Below, piece by piece: positions 26,104 to 40,461 of a stretch of DNA of 64,000 nucleotides (position 1 is the first letter of the stretch; the number at the start of each line of letters is the position of its first letter). The DNA is taken from NCBI GenBank assembly GCA_001940925.1, contig MSGZ01000022.1, positions 1 through 64,000 on the forward strand. Direction: 5' to 3'. Made by a program: the position numbers and the translations under genes. This stretch comes from Ruminococcus sp. Phil11 (GTDB lineage: Bacteria; Bacillota; Clostridia; Oscillospirales; Ruminococcaceae). The notes beneath the pieces are model-generated. The model worked only from the letters and a program-made list of their open reading frames with translations, did not search any database and was not told the origin of the DNA.

Positions 26104-26646
26104 TTCGGGAAAGGGTATCCGCTGCCGCTCACGCTTGTTTGCACAGCGAAACTTAGGGCTTCCAGCCCTAAGAACCCTGAACGCCCGTTCACTCGTCGCA
26201 GCTTGCGCCGCTCCTATGTTCAGCGGGCGGCGGCGGATTGCTCTGCAATCCGCCGAGGGCCGCCCTCTCTTACAGGGCGGCCCTCTTTCAAAAACGCTCC
26301 CCCGGAGCGTTTTTGAAATTCACCCTTGCGGTGCGCCTGACGATAGGGGATTCCGCTCACTGCGGTGAGCGGCTTAGGGCTCTGCCCTAAGAACCCGCGA
26401 GCTTTTGAAAAAGCTCGACCAAATCTTTTGATATGGGTGCGTGCCGGCGGCAAAGTGCCCGACCGGCAGCGAAAAAAGGACGCCGACTGTTCGTCAGCGT
26501 CCCTTTTGTTTTCAGTTATACCTGCGGCGAACTTCAGCATTGGAAGAAGTAACGCCACAGAAGCCGCGATCAGCGGCGTGTTCTTTGCTGCCGGGGAGAG
26601 CTTCGCGCACCGTCCCCGGAGGGAATCGCCCGCGGGGGCTCCCCGC
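26104..26646. repeat. Mosaic hairpin repeat region R3
   Basis: No gene is seen. It combines modules found in R1 (CTTAGGGCTTCCAGCCCTAAG, GCAGCTTGCGCCGC, ATCTTTTGATATG, GACCGGCAGCG) with modules found in R5 and R6 (CTTCAGCATTGG, AGCCGCGATCAGCGGC, CGGAGGGAATCGCCCGCGGG). Additional hairpins include GGCCGCCCTCTCTTACAGGGCGGCC and AACGCTCCCCCGGAGCGTT. It ends exactly at the htpG stop codon. Confidence 0.75.
26478..26508. terminator. Bidirectional terminator inside R3
   Basis: GGACGCCGAC / GTCAGCGTCC with A6 before and TTTT after, serving htpG (minus). Confidence 0.7.
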
Positions 26647-28536
26647 TTACACCATCAGGTCGCAGATCATTTTGCTGAGGGCGACCGGGTCCTCGACCGG
26701 CATTCCCTCGATCAGCAATGCCTGCTGATACAGCAGATCGGCGTATTTGTCAAGCTTTTCCTTATCCTCCGTCAGCAGACGCTCCAGCGTTGCAAACACC
26801 GGATGATCGGGGTTCAGCTCAAGCACGCGCTCCGCCTGCACCTTCTGGCCGGTCGGCATCGTGTTGAGCACCTTCTCCATTTCCAGAGAGAGCTGACCGT
26901 CGCTTGAGAGGCAGACCGCATGGTTCTTCAGACGGTTCGAGAGCCGCACCGCCTTGACCTTGCCCGCCAGTGCCTTCTGCATCTCCTCGAACAGATCCTT
27001 TGCCGCGGCGTTCTTCTCCTCCAGCGCGGTCTTGTCCTCCTCGGATTCGAGGCCGAGATCGCCTGCGGAGACATTCTTGAATTCCTTGTCCTGATACTTC
27101 ATCAGCATCTGGATCGCAAATTCATCGACGTTTTCGGTCAGATACAGCACCTCATAGCCCTTGTCGCGCACGAGCTCTGCTGCCGGCAGACCCGCACATC
27201 TTGTGACGGTCTCGCCTGCCGCGTAGTAGATATACTTCTGATCCTCGCGCATTCTGGTGACATATTCCGCCAGCGTCGTGAAGCCCTCTGCGTCGTCGCA
27301 GCCGGAGCTGTGGAACATCAGCAGATCCTGCAGCAGCTCCTTGTTTGCACCGAAGTTGTTGTATACGCCGAATTTCAGCTGGATGCCAAATGCTTTCCAG
27401 AACTCGGTATACTTTTCGCGGTCGGTCTTGAGCAGCTTTGCAAGCTCGTTCTTGATCGACTTTTCCAGCGATTTCGCGATCAGCTTCAGCTGCCGGTCAT
27501 GCTGCAGCATCTCACGGGAGATGTTCAGCGACAGATCCTCGGAATCGACCAGACCGCGCACGAAGCTGAAATGATCCGGCAGCAGATCGGCGCACTTGTC
27601 CATGATCATGACGCCGCTTGCGAACAACTGCAAGCCCTTTTCGTAGTCCTTCGTATAGAAATCATACGGTGCTTTTGCCGGGATATACAGCAGGGAATTA
27701 TAGGTGACGGTGCCCTCGCTGCGGTTGTGGATATGCAGCAGCGGCTCGGTGTAATCGAAGAACTTGTCGCGGTAGAAGGTCGTATAGTCCTCCTCGGTCA
27801 GCTCGTTCTTGTTCTTCTTCCACATCGGGGTCATGCTGTTGAGCGTCTCGACGTCGATGCTGGTCTCGTACTCGCTCTCGCTGCCCTCCTTGAGCTTTTC
27901 GCGGGTGATCTCCATGCGGATCGGGAAGCGGATATAATCGGAATACTTCTTGACCAGCTGGCGGATGCGGAATTCCTCAAGGAACTCGGAATACTTCTCG
28001 TCCTCGGTATCGTCCAGCAGTTCGAGCACGATCTCCGTGCCGACATCGGACTTTTCGCAGGTATCGACGGTGTAGCCGTCCACGCCCTCGGACTGCCAGA
28101 TGTATGCGGTATCGCTGCCGTAGGCCTTTGTCCGGACGGTCACGCGCTTGGCGACCATGAATGCCGAATAAAAGCCGACGCCGAACTGACCGATGATATC
28201 GGTGTTCTCGTCAAGGGTGTTCTCGGATTTGAATGCACGGGAACCGGAATGCGCAATGACACCGAGGTTCTGCTCAAGCTCCTCTGCGGTCATGCCGATG
28301 CCGTTGTCGGTGATCGTCAGCGTGCGCTTTTCCTTGTCCGGGGTGATCTCGATGTAGAAATCGTCGCGGCTCTTGCCGACCTGATCGTCGGTCAGGGAGC
28401 GGAAATAGAGCTTGTCGATTGCGTCGGATGCATTGGAGATCAGCTCGCGGAGAAAGATCTCCTTATGTGTATAGATCGAATGGATCATCAGGTCCAGCAT
28501 ACGCTTAGACTCTGCCTGAAACTGTTTTTGTTCCAT
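26647..28536 (-). CDS. htpG: Hsp90-family chaperone HtpG
   Basis: This 629-residue ATP-dependent chaperone starts with an N-terminal GHKL ATPase domain ([41 protein letters not shown]), followed by the middle domain ([29 protein letters not shown]) and a C-terminal dimerisation domain. Length is normal for bacterial HtpG. AAAGGTG precedes the ATG. A perfect CIRCE operator lies 27 bases upstream, so HrcA should repress it. Confidence 0.95.
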   Translation of the reverse strand: MEQKQFQAESKRMLDLMIHSIYTHKEIFLRELISNASDAIDKLYFRSLTDDQVGKSRDDFYIEITPDKEKRTLTITDNGIGMTAEELEQNLGVIAHSGSRAFKSENTLDENTDIIGQFGVGFYSAFMVAKRVTVRTKAYGSDTAYIWQSEGVDGYTVDTCEKSDVGTEIVLELLDDTEDEKYSEFLEEFRIRQLVKKYSDYIRFPIRMEITREKLKEGSESEYETSIDVETLNSMTPMWKKNKNELTEEDYTTFYRDKFFDYTEPLLHIHNRSEGTVTYNSLLYIPAKAPYDFYTKDYEKGLQLFASGVMIMDKCADLLPDHFSFVRGLVDSEDLSLNISREMLQHDRQLKLIAKSLEKSIKNELAKLLKTDREKYTEFWKAFGIQLKFGVYNNFGANKELLQDLLMFHSSGCDDAEGFTTLAEYVTRMREDQKYIYYAAGETVTRCAGLPAAELVRDKGYEVLYLTENVDEFAIQMLMKYQDKEFKNVSAGDLGLESEEDKTALEEKNAAAKDLFEEMQKALAGKVKAVRLSNRLKNHAVCLSSDGQLSLEMEKVLNTMPTGQKVQAERVLELNPDHPVFATLERLLTEDKEKLDKYADLLYQQALLIEGMPVEDPVALSKMICDLMV

Positions 28537-28562
28537 AACGGATTCACCTTTCTATCAGAAAA

Positions 28563-28589
28563 TTAGCACTCTGTCTCTCTGAGTGCTAA
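28563..28589 (-). promoter_or_regulatory. CIRCE operator (HrcA)
   Basis: TTAGCACTC-N9-GAGTGCTAA, a perfect match to the CIRCE consensus. It begins five bases downstream of the htpG -10 box. Confidence 0.95.
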
Positions 28590-28593
28590 AATC

Positions 28594-28621
28594 AGTATAC
28601 CACAAAAACCGGAAAATGCAA
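28594..28621 (-). promoter_or_regulatory. Promoter for htpG
   Basis: Minus-strand TTGCAT (28616-28621), 16-base spacer, TATACT (28594-28599), immediately upstream of CIRCE. Confidence 0.7.
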
Positions 28622-29077
28622 GCTTCTTCACCGGATATTTACGGGATTTTCACAGAACCGTCACAATCCGGGACGGGCAACTGCCGTTTTTCTGCCGCCC
28701 GGAACGGATTTCCCGGACAGAACCCGGAAGGCTTTGCATCACGGAACAGCACGGGGTCATTCCGCATTTTCGGCATATTTTTTTCAATATCGTTTTAATC
28801 CGGAGGTTGCGAACAAGCGTTCTCTGATTTGTACGCCAAAAAAGCCGCGGTACAGACAACTGTATCGCGGCAGGATGACCAAATATTTCCGAAGGTACTT
28901 GACAAAGAACACTTTGTAGATTATAATAGTAGAATGCCTGACTAGGCACAAGCGGCTTTTCTCCGCGTAATAGTATAGCATAGAACCTGCGGTTTTGTCA
29001 AGTCCTTTTTCTAAAAAATCAGGAAATGACACTGCGGGCGGATGCGCCCTGATACAAAAGACAGGAGGTTTTTGCCC
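28622..29077. other. Intergenic region between htpG and rpoB
   Basis: Divergent region with a GCCGCGGTACAG / CTGTATCGCGGC hairpin (28847-28874), the rpoB promoter, and a leader of about 145 bases. Short open frames here have no ribosome sites. I see no gene. Confidence 0.5.
28899..28927 (+). promoter_or_regulatory. Promoter for rpoBC
   Basis: TTGACA (28899-28904), 17-base spacer, TATAAT (28922-28927), both perfect consensus. Confidence 0.85.
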
Positions 29078-32000
29078 ATGAGCTCTAAAACCAGTCCGGA
29101 CGTGCAGACTGCGGTTTCGGTCAAGGACGTTCAGGTCGGAAAAAACACACGCAAGAGCTTCGGTAAGATCGAAGAGGTTTTGCAGATGCCGAACCTCATC
29201 GAGGTGCAGAAGAAGTCTTACGAGTGGTTTCTGACGGAAGGTCTGCGGGAGGTGTTCCGCGATGTGGCCTCGATCAGCGATTTCAACGGCAATCTGCAGT
29301 TAAGCTTCATTGACTACCGCATCGACGATACCCCCAAGTATACGATCGCGGAATGCAAGGAGCGTGACGCGACCTATGCAGCACCGCTGCGCGTCAAGGC
29401 GCGTCTCTGGAATCAGGAGACCGATGAGGTCACCAGCAGCGAGATCTATATGGGCGATATGCCCCTGATGACTGAGAGCGGCACGTTTGTCATCAACGGC
29501 GCGGAGCGTGTTATCGTTTCGCAGCTCGTCCGTTCTCCGGGCGTATACTACAGCTTTACCCGCGACAAGTCGGGCAAGAGCCTGTTCACCACGACCGTTA
29601 TCCCGAACCGCGGTGCATGGCTCGAATATGAAATGGATTCCAACGACGTCGTTTCCGTCAAGATCGACAAGAACAGAAAGATCCCGATCACCAAGTTCAT
29701 CCGCGCACTCGGCGTCGGCACGAACGAGGAGATCCTCGAGATGTTCGGCGACGATCCCAGACTGAAGGCGACGATCGAGCAGAAAGAAGAAGGCATCACC
29801 GACGATGCCGAGAAGAACATCAACGAGGCACTGCTCGAGGTCTACAAGAAGCTCCGTCCGGGCGATCCTGCGACCGTCGATGCGGCAAAGACCCTCGTCA
29901 ACAACCTGTTCTTCGATCCGAAGCGCTATGATCTCTGCCGCTTCGGAAGATACAAGTACAACAAGAAGCTCGGCATCGGCGCGAGACTGGTCGATCAGGT
30001 GCTTTCCAGACCGGTCATCAGCTTCATGACCGGCGAGATGATCGCGGATACAGGCACGAAGGTCACCCCGGCACTGGCACAGGAGATCGAGCAGGCAGGC
30101 GTCTTTGAGGCGTATGTCGAGGCCGAGGTCCGCGAAACGCATGTCGATGAGAAGAAGCATGAGCTCGTCGCGGAATTTGTCGAGCGCGAGGTCAAGGTGC
30201 TCGGCTCCGGCATGGTCGATATCACCCCCTATGCCGCAGCCTTCATTGAGGACTTCAACGCCGAGGAATACGGCATCAACGAGAAGGTCTCCGCAAGAGT
30301 GCTGAAGGATCTGCTGGAAGAAGCCGACGGCGACGCCGAAAAGCTCGGTCAGCTGATCCGCACGAACAAGGATCTGCTCGTCCCGAAGCACATCGTCCGC
30401 GACGATATCTTCGCAACGATCAGCTACTTCTGCAACCTCTGCGACGGCATCGGCCACACCGATGACATCGACCACCTCGGCAACCGCCGTATCCGTTCGG
30501 TCGGCGAGCTGCTGCAAAACCAGTTCCGCATCGGCTTTGCAAGAATGGAGCGCGTCATCCGCGAGCGCATGAGCCTGCAGGCACAGGATGCCGAAACGCT
30601 CACCCCGCAGACGCTGGTCAATATCCGTCCAATCACCGCAGCGATCAAGGAGTTCTTCGGCTCCTCGCCGCTGTCGCAGTTCATGGATCAGAACAACCCG
30701 CTCGCAGAGCTGACGCACAAGCGCCGTCTCTCCGCACTGGGCCCGGGCGGTCTGACCAGAGACCGCGCAGGCTTCGAGGTGCGTGACGTTCACTATTCGC
30801 ACTACGGCAGAATGTGCCCGATCGAGACACCGGAAGGTCCGAACATCGGTCTGATCTCCTATCTTGCATCCTTCGCCCGCATCAATATCTACGGCTTCAT
30901 TGAGGCACCGTACCGCAAGGTCGATAAGGCGACCGGCAAGGTCACGGACGAGGTCGTCTATATGACCGCGGACGTAGAAGATACGTTCTATGTCGCACAG
31001 GCGAACGAGCCGCTCACCGAGGACGGCAAGTTCGCAAGACGCCGCGTTACCGCCCGTCACCGCGACCAGATCCTTGAATGCGATCCTTCGCTGATCGACT
31101 TCATGGATGTCTCCCCGAAGATGGTCGTTTCCGTTGCAACGGCAATGATCCCGTTCCTCGAAAACGATGACGCGAACCGTGCCCTCATGGGCTCGAACAT
31201 GCAGCGTCAGGCTGTTCCGCTGCTCAAGACCGAGCGTCCGTTCGTCGGCACCGGTATGGAGTACAAGGCGGCTGTCGATTCCGGCGTCTGTGTCCTTGCA
31301 AAGGAAGCAGGTCTGGTCGTCAGCGTCAGCGCGGATGAAATCGTCATCAAGACCGGTGAGCGCGAGGATGACCTCCGCCGCTATCAGCTCATCAAGTTCC
31401 AGCGCAGCAACCAGGGCACCTGCGTCAACCAGCGTCCGATCGTTGAGGTCGGCGATCAGGTCGAGGCGGGACAGGTCATTGCAGACGGCCCTGCAACCTG
31501 CGACGGTGAGATTTCCCTCGGCAAGAATGCCCTGATCGGCTTCATGACCTGGGAAGGCTATAACTACGAGGACGCGGTTCTCCTGAATCAGCGTCTTGTC
31601 CGCGAGGATGTCTTTACCTCCGTTCATATCGAGGAATATGAGCTGGAGTGCCGCGATACCAAGCTCGGCGCGGAGGAGATCACCCGCGATATCCCGAATG
31701 TCGGTGAGGATGCCCTGAAGGACCTCGACGAGGACGGCATCATCCGCATCGGTGCAGAAGTCCATGCAGGCGATATCCTCGTCGGCAAGGTCACCCCGAA
31801 GGGCGAAACCGAGCTGACCGCTGAGGAAAGACTGCTCCGCGCGATCTTCGGTGAAAAGGCGCGCGAGGTGCGTGACAATTCCCTGAAGGTGCCGCACGGC
31901 GAATCCGGTATCGTTGTCGATGTCAAGCGGTTCACCCGCGACAACTGCGATGAGCTCGGCCCGGGCGTCAATGAAATCGTCCGCTGCTATATCGCACAGA

Positions 32001-33112
32001 AGCGCAAGATCTCTGTCGGCGACAAGATGGCGGGCCGCCACGGCAACAAGGGCGTTGTCTCCCGCATTCTGCCGGAAGAGGACATGCCGTTCCTCGAGGA
32101 CGGTACGCCGCTCGATATCTGCCTGAACCCGCTGGGCGTTCCGTCCCGTATGAACATCGGTCAGGTGCTTGAGGTGCACCTCGGCATGGCTGCAAAGGCA
32201 CTCGGCTGGCATATCATGACGCCGGTCTTTGACGGTGCACACGAGGACGATATCCGTGCGTGCTTCCGCCTTGCACAGGAGCGCAATGACGAGATCAATG
32301 CGAAGAAGGAAGCCCTGAAAGAGGCCGGCGAGGATTCGCAGACCTTTACCCTCAGCCCGATGCAGAAGGTCATCGACACCACCTCGATCCCGCTTTCTGA
32401 GGACGGCAAGTTCACCGTCTATGACGGCAGAACCGGTGAAAAGTTCGATAACCGCGTCACGGTCGGCTATATGTACTACCTCAAGCTCCACCACCTCGTT
32501 GACGATAAGATTCATGCGCGTTCCGTCGGCCCGTACTCACTGGTCACGCAGCAGCCGCTCGGCGGTAAGGCACAGTTCGGCGGTCAGCGTTTCGGTGAAA
32601 TGGAAGTCTGGGCACTGGAAGCTTACGGCGCAGCCTATACACTGCAGGAGATCCTGACCGTCAAGTCCGACGATACCACCGGCCGTGTCAACACCTACGA
32701 GGCAATCGTCAAGGGTCAGAATGTGCCGAAGCCGGGCATTCCGGAGTCCTTCAAGGTGCTCATCAAGGAAATGCAGTCGCTCGGTCTGGATGTCCGCGTC
32801 CTCGACGAGGATCAGCAGGAGATCGACCTCAAGATGAGCTTCGACGACGATCTCCCGCCGCGCAGCTCCTCTGACTTTGATGACGAAAACACCGCAGATA
32901 CGACACATTACGAAGATACGGATATGGGCGATGCGGGTTATAATACCGCAATGTACGGTGAGGATACCGAGACCCATGAGGTCGAGCACGGTCAGATGCC
33001 GGATGCCGACGACGATGATGAGTTCGGCTACGACGATCAGGACGATTCCGCTGCATACAGCGAAACGGAAATGACCGATGACATGTTCGGCGCAGACGAC
33101 GAGGATCTGTAA
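29078..33112 (+). CDS. rpoB: RNA polymerase beta subunit
   Basis: This 1344-residue protein is the beta subunit of RNA polymerase. Conserved blocks include [26 protein letters not shown] (rifampicin-site region, shortened here to its core), [26 protein letters not shown] and the C-terminal [24 protein letters not shown]. Acetyl or other additions cannot be judged. ATG 29078 follows AGGAGG with eight bases spacing. Residues 1256-1344 are an extra tail with about 35 Asp or Glu of 89 residues. Codon use is strongly biased, as expected of a highly expressed gene. Confidence 0.97.
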   Translation: MSSKTSPDVQTAVSVKDVQVGKNTRKSFGKIEEVLQMPNLIEVQKKSYEWFLTEGLREVFRDVASISDFNGNLQLSFIDYRIDDTPKYTIAECKERDATYAAPLRVKARLWNQETDEVTSSEIYMGDMPLMTESGTFVINGAERVIVSQLVRSPGVYYSFTRDKSGKSLFTTTVIPNRGAWLEYEMDSNDVVSVKIDKNRKIPITKFIRALGVGTNEEILEMFGDDPRLKATIEQKEEGITDDAEKNINEALLEVYKKLRPGDPATVDAAKTLVNNLFFDPKRYDLCRFGRYKYNKKLGIGARLVDQVLSRPVISFMTGEMIADTGTKVTPALAQEIEQAGVFEAYVEAEVRETHVDEKKHELVAEFVEREVKVLGSGMVDITPYAAAFIEDFNAEEYGINEKVSARVLKDLLEEADGDAEKLGQLIRTNKDLLVPKHIVRDDIFATISYFCNLCDGIGHTDDIDHLGNRRIRSVGELLQNQFRIGFARMERVIRERMSLQAQDAETLTPQTLVNIRPITAAIKEFFGSSPLSQFMDQNNPLAELTHKRRLSALGPGGLTRDRAGFEVRDVHYSHYGRMCPIETPEGPNIGLISYLASFARINIYGFIEAPYRKVDKATGKVTDEVVYMTADVEDTFYVAQANEPLTEDGKFARRRVTARHRDQILECDPSLIDFMDVSPKMVVSVATAMIPFLENDDANRALMGSNMQRQAVPLLKTERPFVGTGMEYKAAVDSGVCVLAKEAGLVVSVSADEIVIKTGEREDDLRRYQLIKFQRSNQGTCVNQRPIVEVGDQVEAGQVIADGPATCDGEISLGKNALIGFMTWEGYNYEDAVLLNQRLVREDVFTSVHIEEYELECRDTKLGAEEITRDIPNVGEDALKDLDEDGIIRIGAEVHAGDILVGKVTPKGETELTAEERLLRAIFGEKAREVRDNSLKVPHGESGIVVDVKRFTRDNCDELGPGVNEIVRCYIAQKRKISVGDKMAGRHGNKGVVSRILPEEDMPFLEDGTPLDICLNPLGVPSRMNIGQVLEVHLGMAAKALGWHIMTPVFDGAHEDDIRACFRLAQERNDEINAKKEALKEAGEDSQTFTLSPMQKVIDTTSIPLSEDGKFTVYDGRTGEKFDNRVTVGYMYYLKLHHLVDDKIHARSVGPYSLVTQQPLGGKAQFGGQRFGEMEVWALEAYGAAYTLQEILTVKSDDTTGRVNTYEAIVKGQNVPKPGIPESFKVLIKEMQSLGLDVRVLDEDQQEIDLKMSFDDDLPPRSSSDFDDENTADTTHYEDTDMGDAGYNTAMYGEDTETHEVEHGQMPDADDDDEFGYDDQDDSAAYSETEMTDDMFGADDEDL

Positions 33113-33202
33113 GAAACACCAGTCCGCGAAACGGTATCATGCAGCGGCGCGGCAAAGGCTGCGTTCCGCTGCGCTCCGACATAGAATTTAGGAGGGAACA
33201 CA

Positions 33203-36988
<3,786 letters not shown>

Positions 36989-36997
36989 TTGGAGACA

Positions 36998-37034
36998 AAC
37001 GGGGGATTCCGCTGCGGAGTCCCCCGTTTTCATT
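36998..37034 (+). terminator. rpoBC terminator
   Basis: Stem AACGGGGGATTCCGC / GCGGAGTCCCCCGTT with one G-T pair, then TTTC. Confidence 0.85.
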
Positions 37035-37048
37035 ATAGGAGAATGGAT

Positions 37049-38620
37049 ATGAGCAAAAAAAATGTGAGCCGGTTTGCGGCCGGGATGCTCGGTGCGGCAC
37101 TGCTCTGCCTGACGGCAGCAATGCCTGTGTTTGCAGACCCGGAGGAACCGGCTGCGGAAACAGCGGCTGAAACGGCTGCCGAAGCGTCCGCAGCAGATCC
37201 GGCGGAGGAGACAGAGACCGCAGCAGAATCGACGGCACCGGAGACCGAAGCGGAAGCTGAGGAAACGACAACGACCGAAAAGCAGCTTGACCCGAATGAT
37301 CCGCTTTCCGGCATGGAATATGAGGAGACAGCGGACGGCGGCATCCGCATCACGAAGTATAAGTGGTCGAGTGCCAAGAACATCGTGATCCCTGCGGAGA
37401 TCGAAGGCAAGCCTGTCACCGAGATCGGCGACGAATGCTTCAAATACTGCTACGGCGAGACCGTCTCGCTGCCGGATACGATCCGCGTGATCGGCGAGCG
37501 CGCATTCCAGTTCTGCACCTATATCGAGCGCATCGAGGTGCCGGACGGCTGTGTGCGCATCGGTACGCACGCATTTGATTCCTGCGCCCGTCTGGAGGAG
37601 GTCAAGATCCCGGATACGGTGACATTCATCGGATTCAGCGCATTCGAGGACAGCCCCTATGACGAAAAGCTGACGGATGAATTCGTCGAGATCGGCGACC
37701 ATATCCTCTACCGCTACAACGGCGATGCGGAGGAGGTCAGGATCCCGAAGGGCTTTAAGTATATCGGCGAATATGCGTTTGAGGAAAAAGAAAACCTGAA
37801 ATCCGTGAAGATCCCGGACAGCGTCATCGAGATCTATGATATGGCGTTTGAGGGCTGCAATGATCTTGCGAAGATCGAGGTTGACGATTCGATCGAGGCG
37901 ATCGCACCGAATGCCGTTGCGAACACCAAATGGCAGATGAGCAGCAAGGAAGATTTCATCGTGCTGGGCAAGATCCTGCTGACATATCACGGCGATGAGG
38001 AGGAGGTCACGGTGCCGGACGGCATCCGCGTGATCTCCAAGCAGGCGTTCAATTTCTGCACGAATATGACGACCGTGCATCTGCCGGATTCTGTTGTCCG
38101 GATCGGCGAGGGCGCATTCGCACAGTGCGCACAGCTCCAGATCGCGGAGCTCGGCGAGGGCCTTGAGGTCATTGAGCGCAAGGCGTTTGAGTCGGACAAG
38201 TATCTGAACTATGTTCGGTTCGGGCACAATCTCCGCGAGATCGGCGAGGATGCGTTCCTGCAGTGCTATAAGCTGGAGGACGTTTATCTGCCGGATACGG
38301 TCGAGAAGGTGCATCCCCATGCATTCGGCTATGAGTTCGGTGAGGATGCGCATACGTTCCTCAGAACGGACACGCAGCTGACGCTTTACTCCAATACCGA
38401 GGCGGTGCGTCAATACGCAGAGGAAGCAGGCATTCCGCACCAGCCGCTGCCGGATGAGGAGAACACCAAGCCGCAGCCGGTCCTGACGACGGCACCGGGC
38501 AAGACCGGCCGGTTCGGCAAGCCGGGCGGCAAGGTCTGGATCCCTGCGGCGATCGTCGGCGGTGTCATGGTCATCGGTGCTGCTGCCGCTGCGTTCCTCC
38601 GCGGCAGGAAGGAGAAATAA
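37049..38620 (+). CDS. BspA-like leucine-rich surface protein
   Basis: This 523-residue protein has a signal peptide (cleavage likely after VFA, residue 29), an Ala/Glu/Thr-rich spacer (30-90), and LRR_5/BspA-type repeats (about 110-440) with recurrent VxIPDSVxxIGxxAFxxC pattern. A C-terminal hydrophobic segment (about 496-517) ending in RGRKEK should anchor it in the membrane. The frame runs back to rpoC, but AGGAG with seven bases spacing supports ATG 37049. It starts only 14 bases after the rpoBC terminator and no separate promoter is visible, so it may depend on read-through. Confidence 0.85.
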   Translation: MSKKNVSRFAAGMLGAALLCLTAAMPVFADPEEPAAETAAETAAEASAADPAEETETAAESTAPETEAEAEETTTTEKQLDPNDPLSGMEYEETADGGIRITKYKWSSAKNIVIPAEIEGKPVTEIGDECFKYCYGETVSLPDTIRVIGERAFQFCTYIERIEVPDGCVRIGTHAFDSCARLEEVKIPDTVTFIGFSAFEDSPYDEKLTDEFVEIGDHILYRYNGDAEEVRIPKGFKYIGEYAFEEKENLKSVKIPDSVIEIYDMAFEGCNDLAKIEVDDSIEAIAPNAVANTKWQMSSKEDFIVLGKILLTYHGDEEEVTVPDGIRVISKQAFNFCTNMTTVHLPDSVVRIGEGAFAQCAQLQIAELGEGLEVIERKAFESDKYLNYVRFGHNLREIGEDAFLQCYKLEDVYLPDTVEKVHPHAFGYEFGEDAHTFLRTDTQLTLYSNTEAVRQYAEEAGIPHQPLPDEENTKPQPVLTTAPGKTGRFGKPGGKVWIPAAIVGGVMVIGAAAAAFLRGRKEK

Positions 38621-38650
38621 AGATTCGCCCTGCGGCGGATCGGATAACAA

Positions 38651-38685
38651 AAAGGACGCTGATGCATTGATCGGCGTCCTTTTTC
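38651..38685. terminator. Bidirectional terminator
   Basis: Stem AAAGGACGCTGAT / ATCGGCGTCCTTT, followed by TTTTC, between the convergent surface-protein gene (+) and the YdcF-like gene (-). Confidence 0.8.
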
Positions 38686-38718
38686 ATTTTCAGTGGTGTT
38701 TGCGGAGGGCTCCCCGCC

Positions 38719-40191
38719 TTAAAACTGCGCAGCGCGGTAGAGGATGATCGTGACCGCTGCAACGGCCGTCACGATGCCTGCAAGCAGCGTGACATGCATC
38801 CGCTTTCTCTCATACAGCACCGCGATAAACTCGCGTACAAATGCATTCAGCGAGAAATAGGACTTGGTCTTTGCACCGATGCCCTCGATGTGTCTGCCCT
38901 GTGCATACGCGAGCGCACCCGCACGGAACACATGATAATTCGTCGTCGAAAGCGCGATCTCCGCGTCGGGCTTCTGCGCCGCGATCAGTTCACAGGAATA
39001 CCGGATGTTCTGCGCCGTCGATCCGGACTTGTCCTCCGGCAGGATCCGGCTTTCCGGGATCCCGCATGAGAGCAGATATTGCTTCATGCATTCCGCCTCG
39101 GAGACGACCTCGTCCGCGCCCTTTCCGCCGGACGGCACGAAGATCAGCTCTTTGCCGGTCTTTTCCTTCTGCATCTTTGCAAATTCGACCGCCCTGTCAA
39201 TGCGGCTCTGCAGCAGCTTTGTCGGCCTGCCGTCCGAACCGACTTTGCACCCGAGGATCAGGATATAGTCCTTATTGAACGCCGGGATATGCTTTGCCGC
39301 CCTGATGCCGAGGATAATCATGCCGGCCAAAATGCATTCGAGATACGAAAGGCAGGCAAGGATCGCCCATTCCACAAACTCCATGACATAGCGCGAAACG
39401 CTGTTTTCGCGGTGCAGCTCGACCATGCCGCTGTTATCCGCTGCATCGTACAGGAACATGGGCAGGAAGGTCGAGAAGCAGACGAAAACGCCGAGCATCG
39501 CCCCGAGCATATTCCGCCACGTAAAGCCCTCGCGCTTCAGCAGAACAATATTGCTCAGTGTGATCAGCACGGACATCAGAAATGCGGTGGGGAGCATCAG
39601 ATACGAAAAGCCGCTGCCCGAGCTGACCAGTGAACGCAGCGAATCGCCGAGACTGAGATGCTGCCCGATCGACAGCAGATGATCGAGCAGCAGGACTGAC
39701 AGAAACAGGATCAGCCCGAGCTGTCCGCAGCAGCGGTGCTGATACATGCTTTCCCGCATGGATATCCGGAAATAGCGGATGCACAGGAACAGTGCCAGCG
39801 CGACGGAAAGCATGGACGCATACATGAAGCAGGTGCTCATGGTGCCCTTGCCGAGATACGCATCCACCGTGATGACACCGCTCGCATGTACATAGATCAC
39901 ATGCAGCCACACGTTTTCGGTGCCGTCAATGCCGGCTTCAAGATAGCTTTTGCCCTTCTGCAGCGCATGGAGCTTCAGTGTGAGCGTGCCGTTCTCCATT
40001 GTCTTTTCGGTGCATTCGACGATCGGCGGGGTAATGTCTATGCTGACCGCCTCGGCGGGGGCATCGGAACGGGTCTCAATTTTCAGCGTCGTTTCCGAGC
40101 CGCTGATGCGCACAATGAGAAATGCGGCGAGATAAAATATCAGGACGGATACAAACCAGATGATCAGATAGCGCTGTTTTTGCTTTTTCAT
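38719..40191 (-). CDS. Membrane protein with YdcF/SanA-type DUF218 domain
   Basis: This 490-residue protein has an N-terminal membrane helix, an outer beta-rich segment (about 35-115), then five to six further helices (about 125-300). It ends in a DUF218 domain marked by DYILILGCKVGSDGRPT, PSGGKGADE, EDKSGSTAQNI and STNYHVFRAG. The domain is found in YdcF and SanA, linked to envelope integrity, though the reaction is not known. A final hydrophobic helix follows. ATG 40191 with GTGAGG upstream is preferred over the longer frame because MKKQKQR precedes the first helix. The stop codon abuts a GC-rich hairpin repeat. Confidence 0.78.
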   Translation of the reverse strand: MKKQKQRYLIIWFVSVLIFYLAAFLIVRISGSETTLKIETRSDAPAEAVSIDITPPIVECTEKTMENGTLTLKLHALQKGKSYLEAGIDGTENVWLHVIYVHASGVITVDAYLGKGTMSTCFMYASMLSVALALFLCIRYFRISMRESMYQHRCCGQLGLILFLSVLLLDHLLSIGQHLSLGDSLRSLVSSGSGFSYLMLPTAFLMSVLITLSNIVLLKREGFTWRNMLGAMLGVFVCFSTFLPMFLYDAADNSGMVELHRENSVSRYVMEFVEWAILACLSYLECILAGMIILGIRAAKHIPAFNKDYILILGCKVGSDGRPTKLLQSRIDRAVEFAKMQKEKTGKELIFVPSGGKGADEVVSEAECMKQYLLSCGIPESRILPEDKSGSTAQNIRYSCELIAAQKPDAEIALSTTNYHVFRAGALAYAQGRHIEGIGAKTKSYFSLNAFVREFIAVLYERKRMHVTLLAGIVTAVAAVTIILYRAAQF

Positions 40192-40225
40192 GCTGTTTAA
40201 CCTCACGGTCTGCGGTGATACCTCT

Positions 40226-40254
40226 ATTATAGCAGAAAAAACGGAAAAATGCAA
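40226..40254 (-). promoter_or_regulatory. Promoter for YdcF-like gene
   Basis: Minus-strand TTGCAT (40249-40254), 17-base spacer, TATAAT (40226-40231). Confidence 0.7.
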
Positions 40255-40309
40255 TGATTACGCGCAAAAACGCGATCGGGCTGCGGCCGGAGTAAAGGGA
40301 ATATGAAAA

Positions 40310-40337
40310 AGGGTGCTGATTGTTATGTCAGCACCCT
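40310..40337 (-). terminator. Intrinsic terminator
   Basis: Stem AGGGTGCTGA / TCAGCACCCT with a T-run on the minus strand; probably ends transcripts from the GH13 gene. Confidence 0.7.
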
Positions 40338-40347
40338 CTTGTTCTTC

Positions 40348-40461
40348 ATAATGGGATTCCAAAGGGACAGTGTCCCTTTGGCGGGTTTGGGCTCGATGTT
40401 TGCGCAGCAAACTCGACAGCGAAGCGTGGGAGCCACATTATCAATCATCGCGAAGCGATAC
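40348..40461. repeat. Hairpin repeat R4 abutting GH13 stop
   Basis: GGGATTCCAAAGGGACAG / TGTCCCTTTGG, a variable middle with GCTTTGC-like hairpins, and ATTATCAATCATCGCGAAGC ending in GATACC. Same element family as R2. Its end touches the GH13 stop codon at 40462. Confidence 0.75.

Noticed and set aside
28847-28874. Hairpin upstream of the rpoB promoter as a riboswitch or terminator
   Set aside because: It lies before the promoter, has no T-run, and no gene ends into it on the plus strand.
29300-32515. Minus-strand open frame of 1071 codons opposite rpoB
   Set aside because: Shadow of rpoB, for the same reasons.
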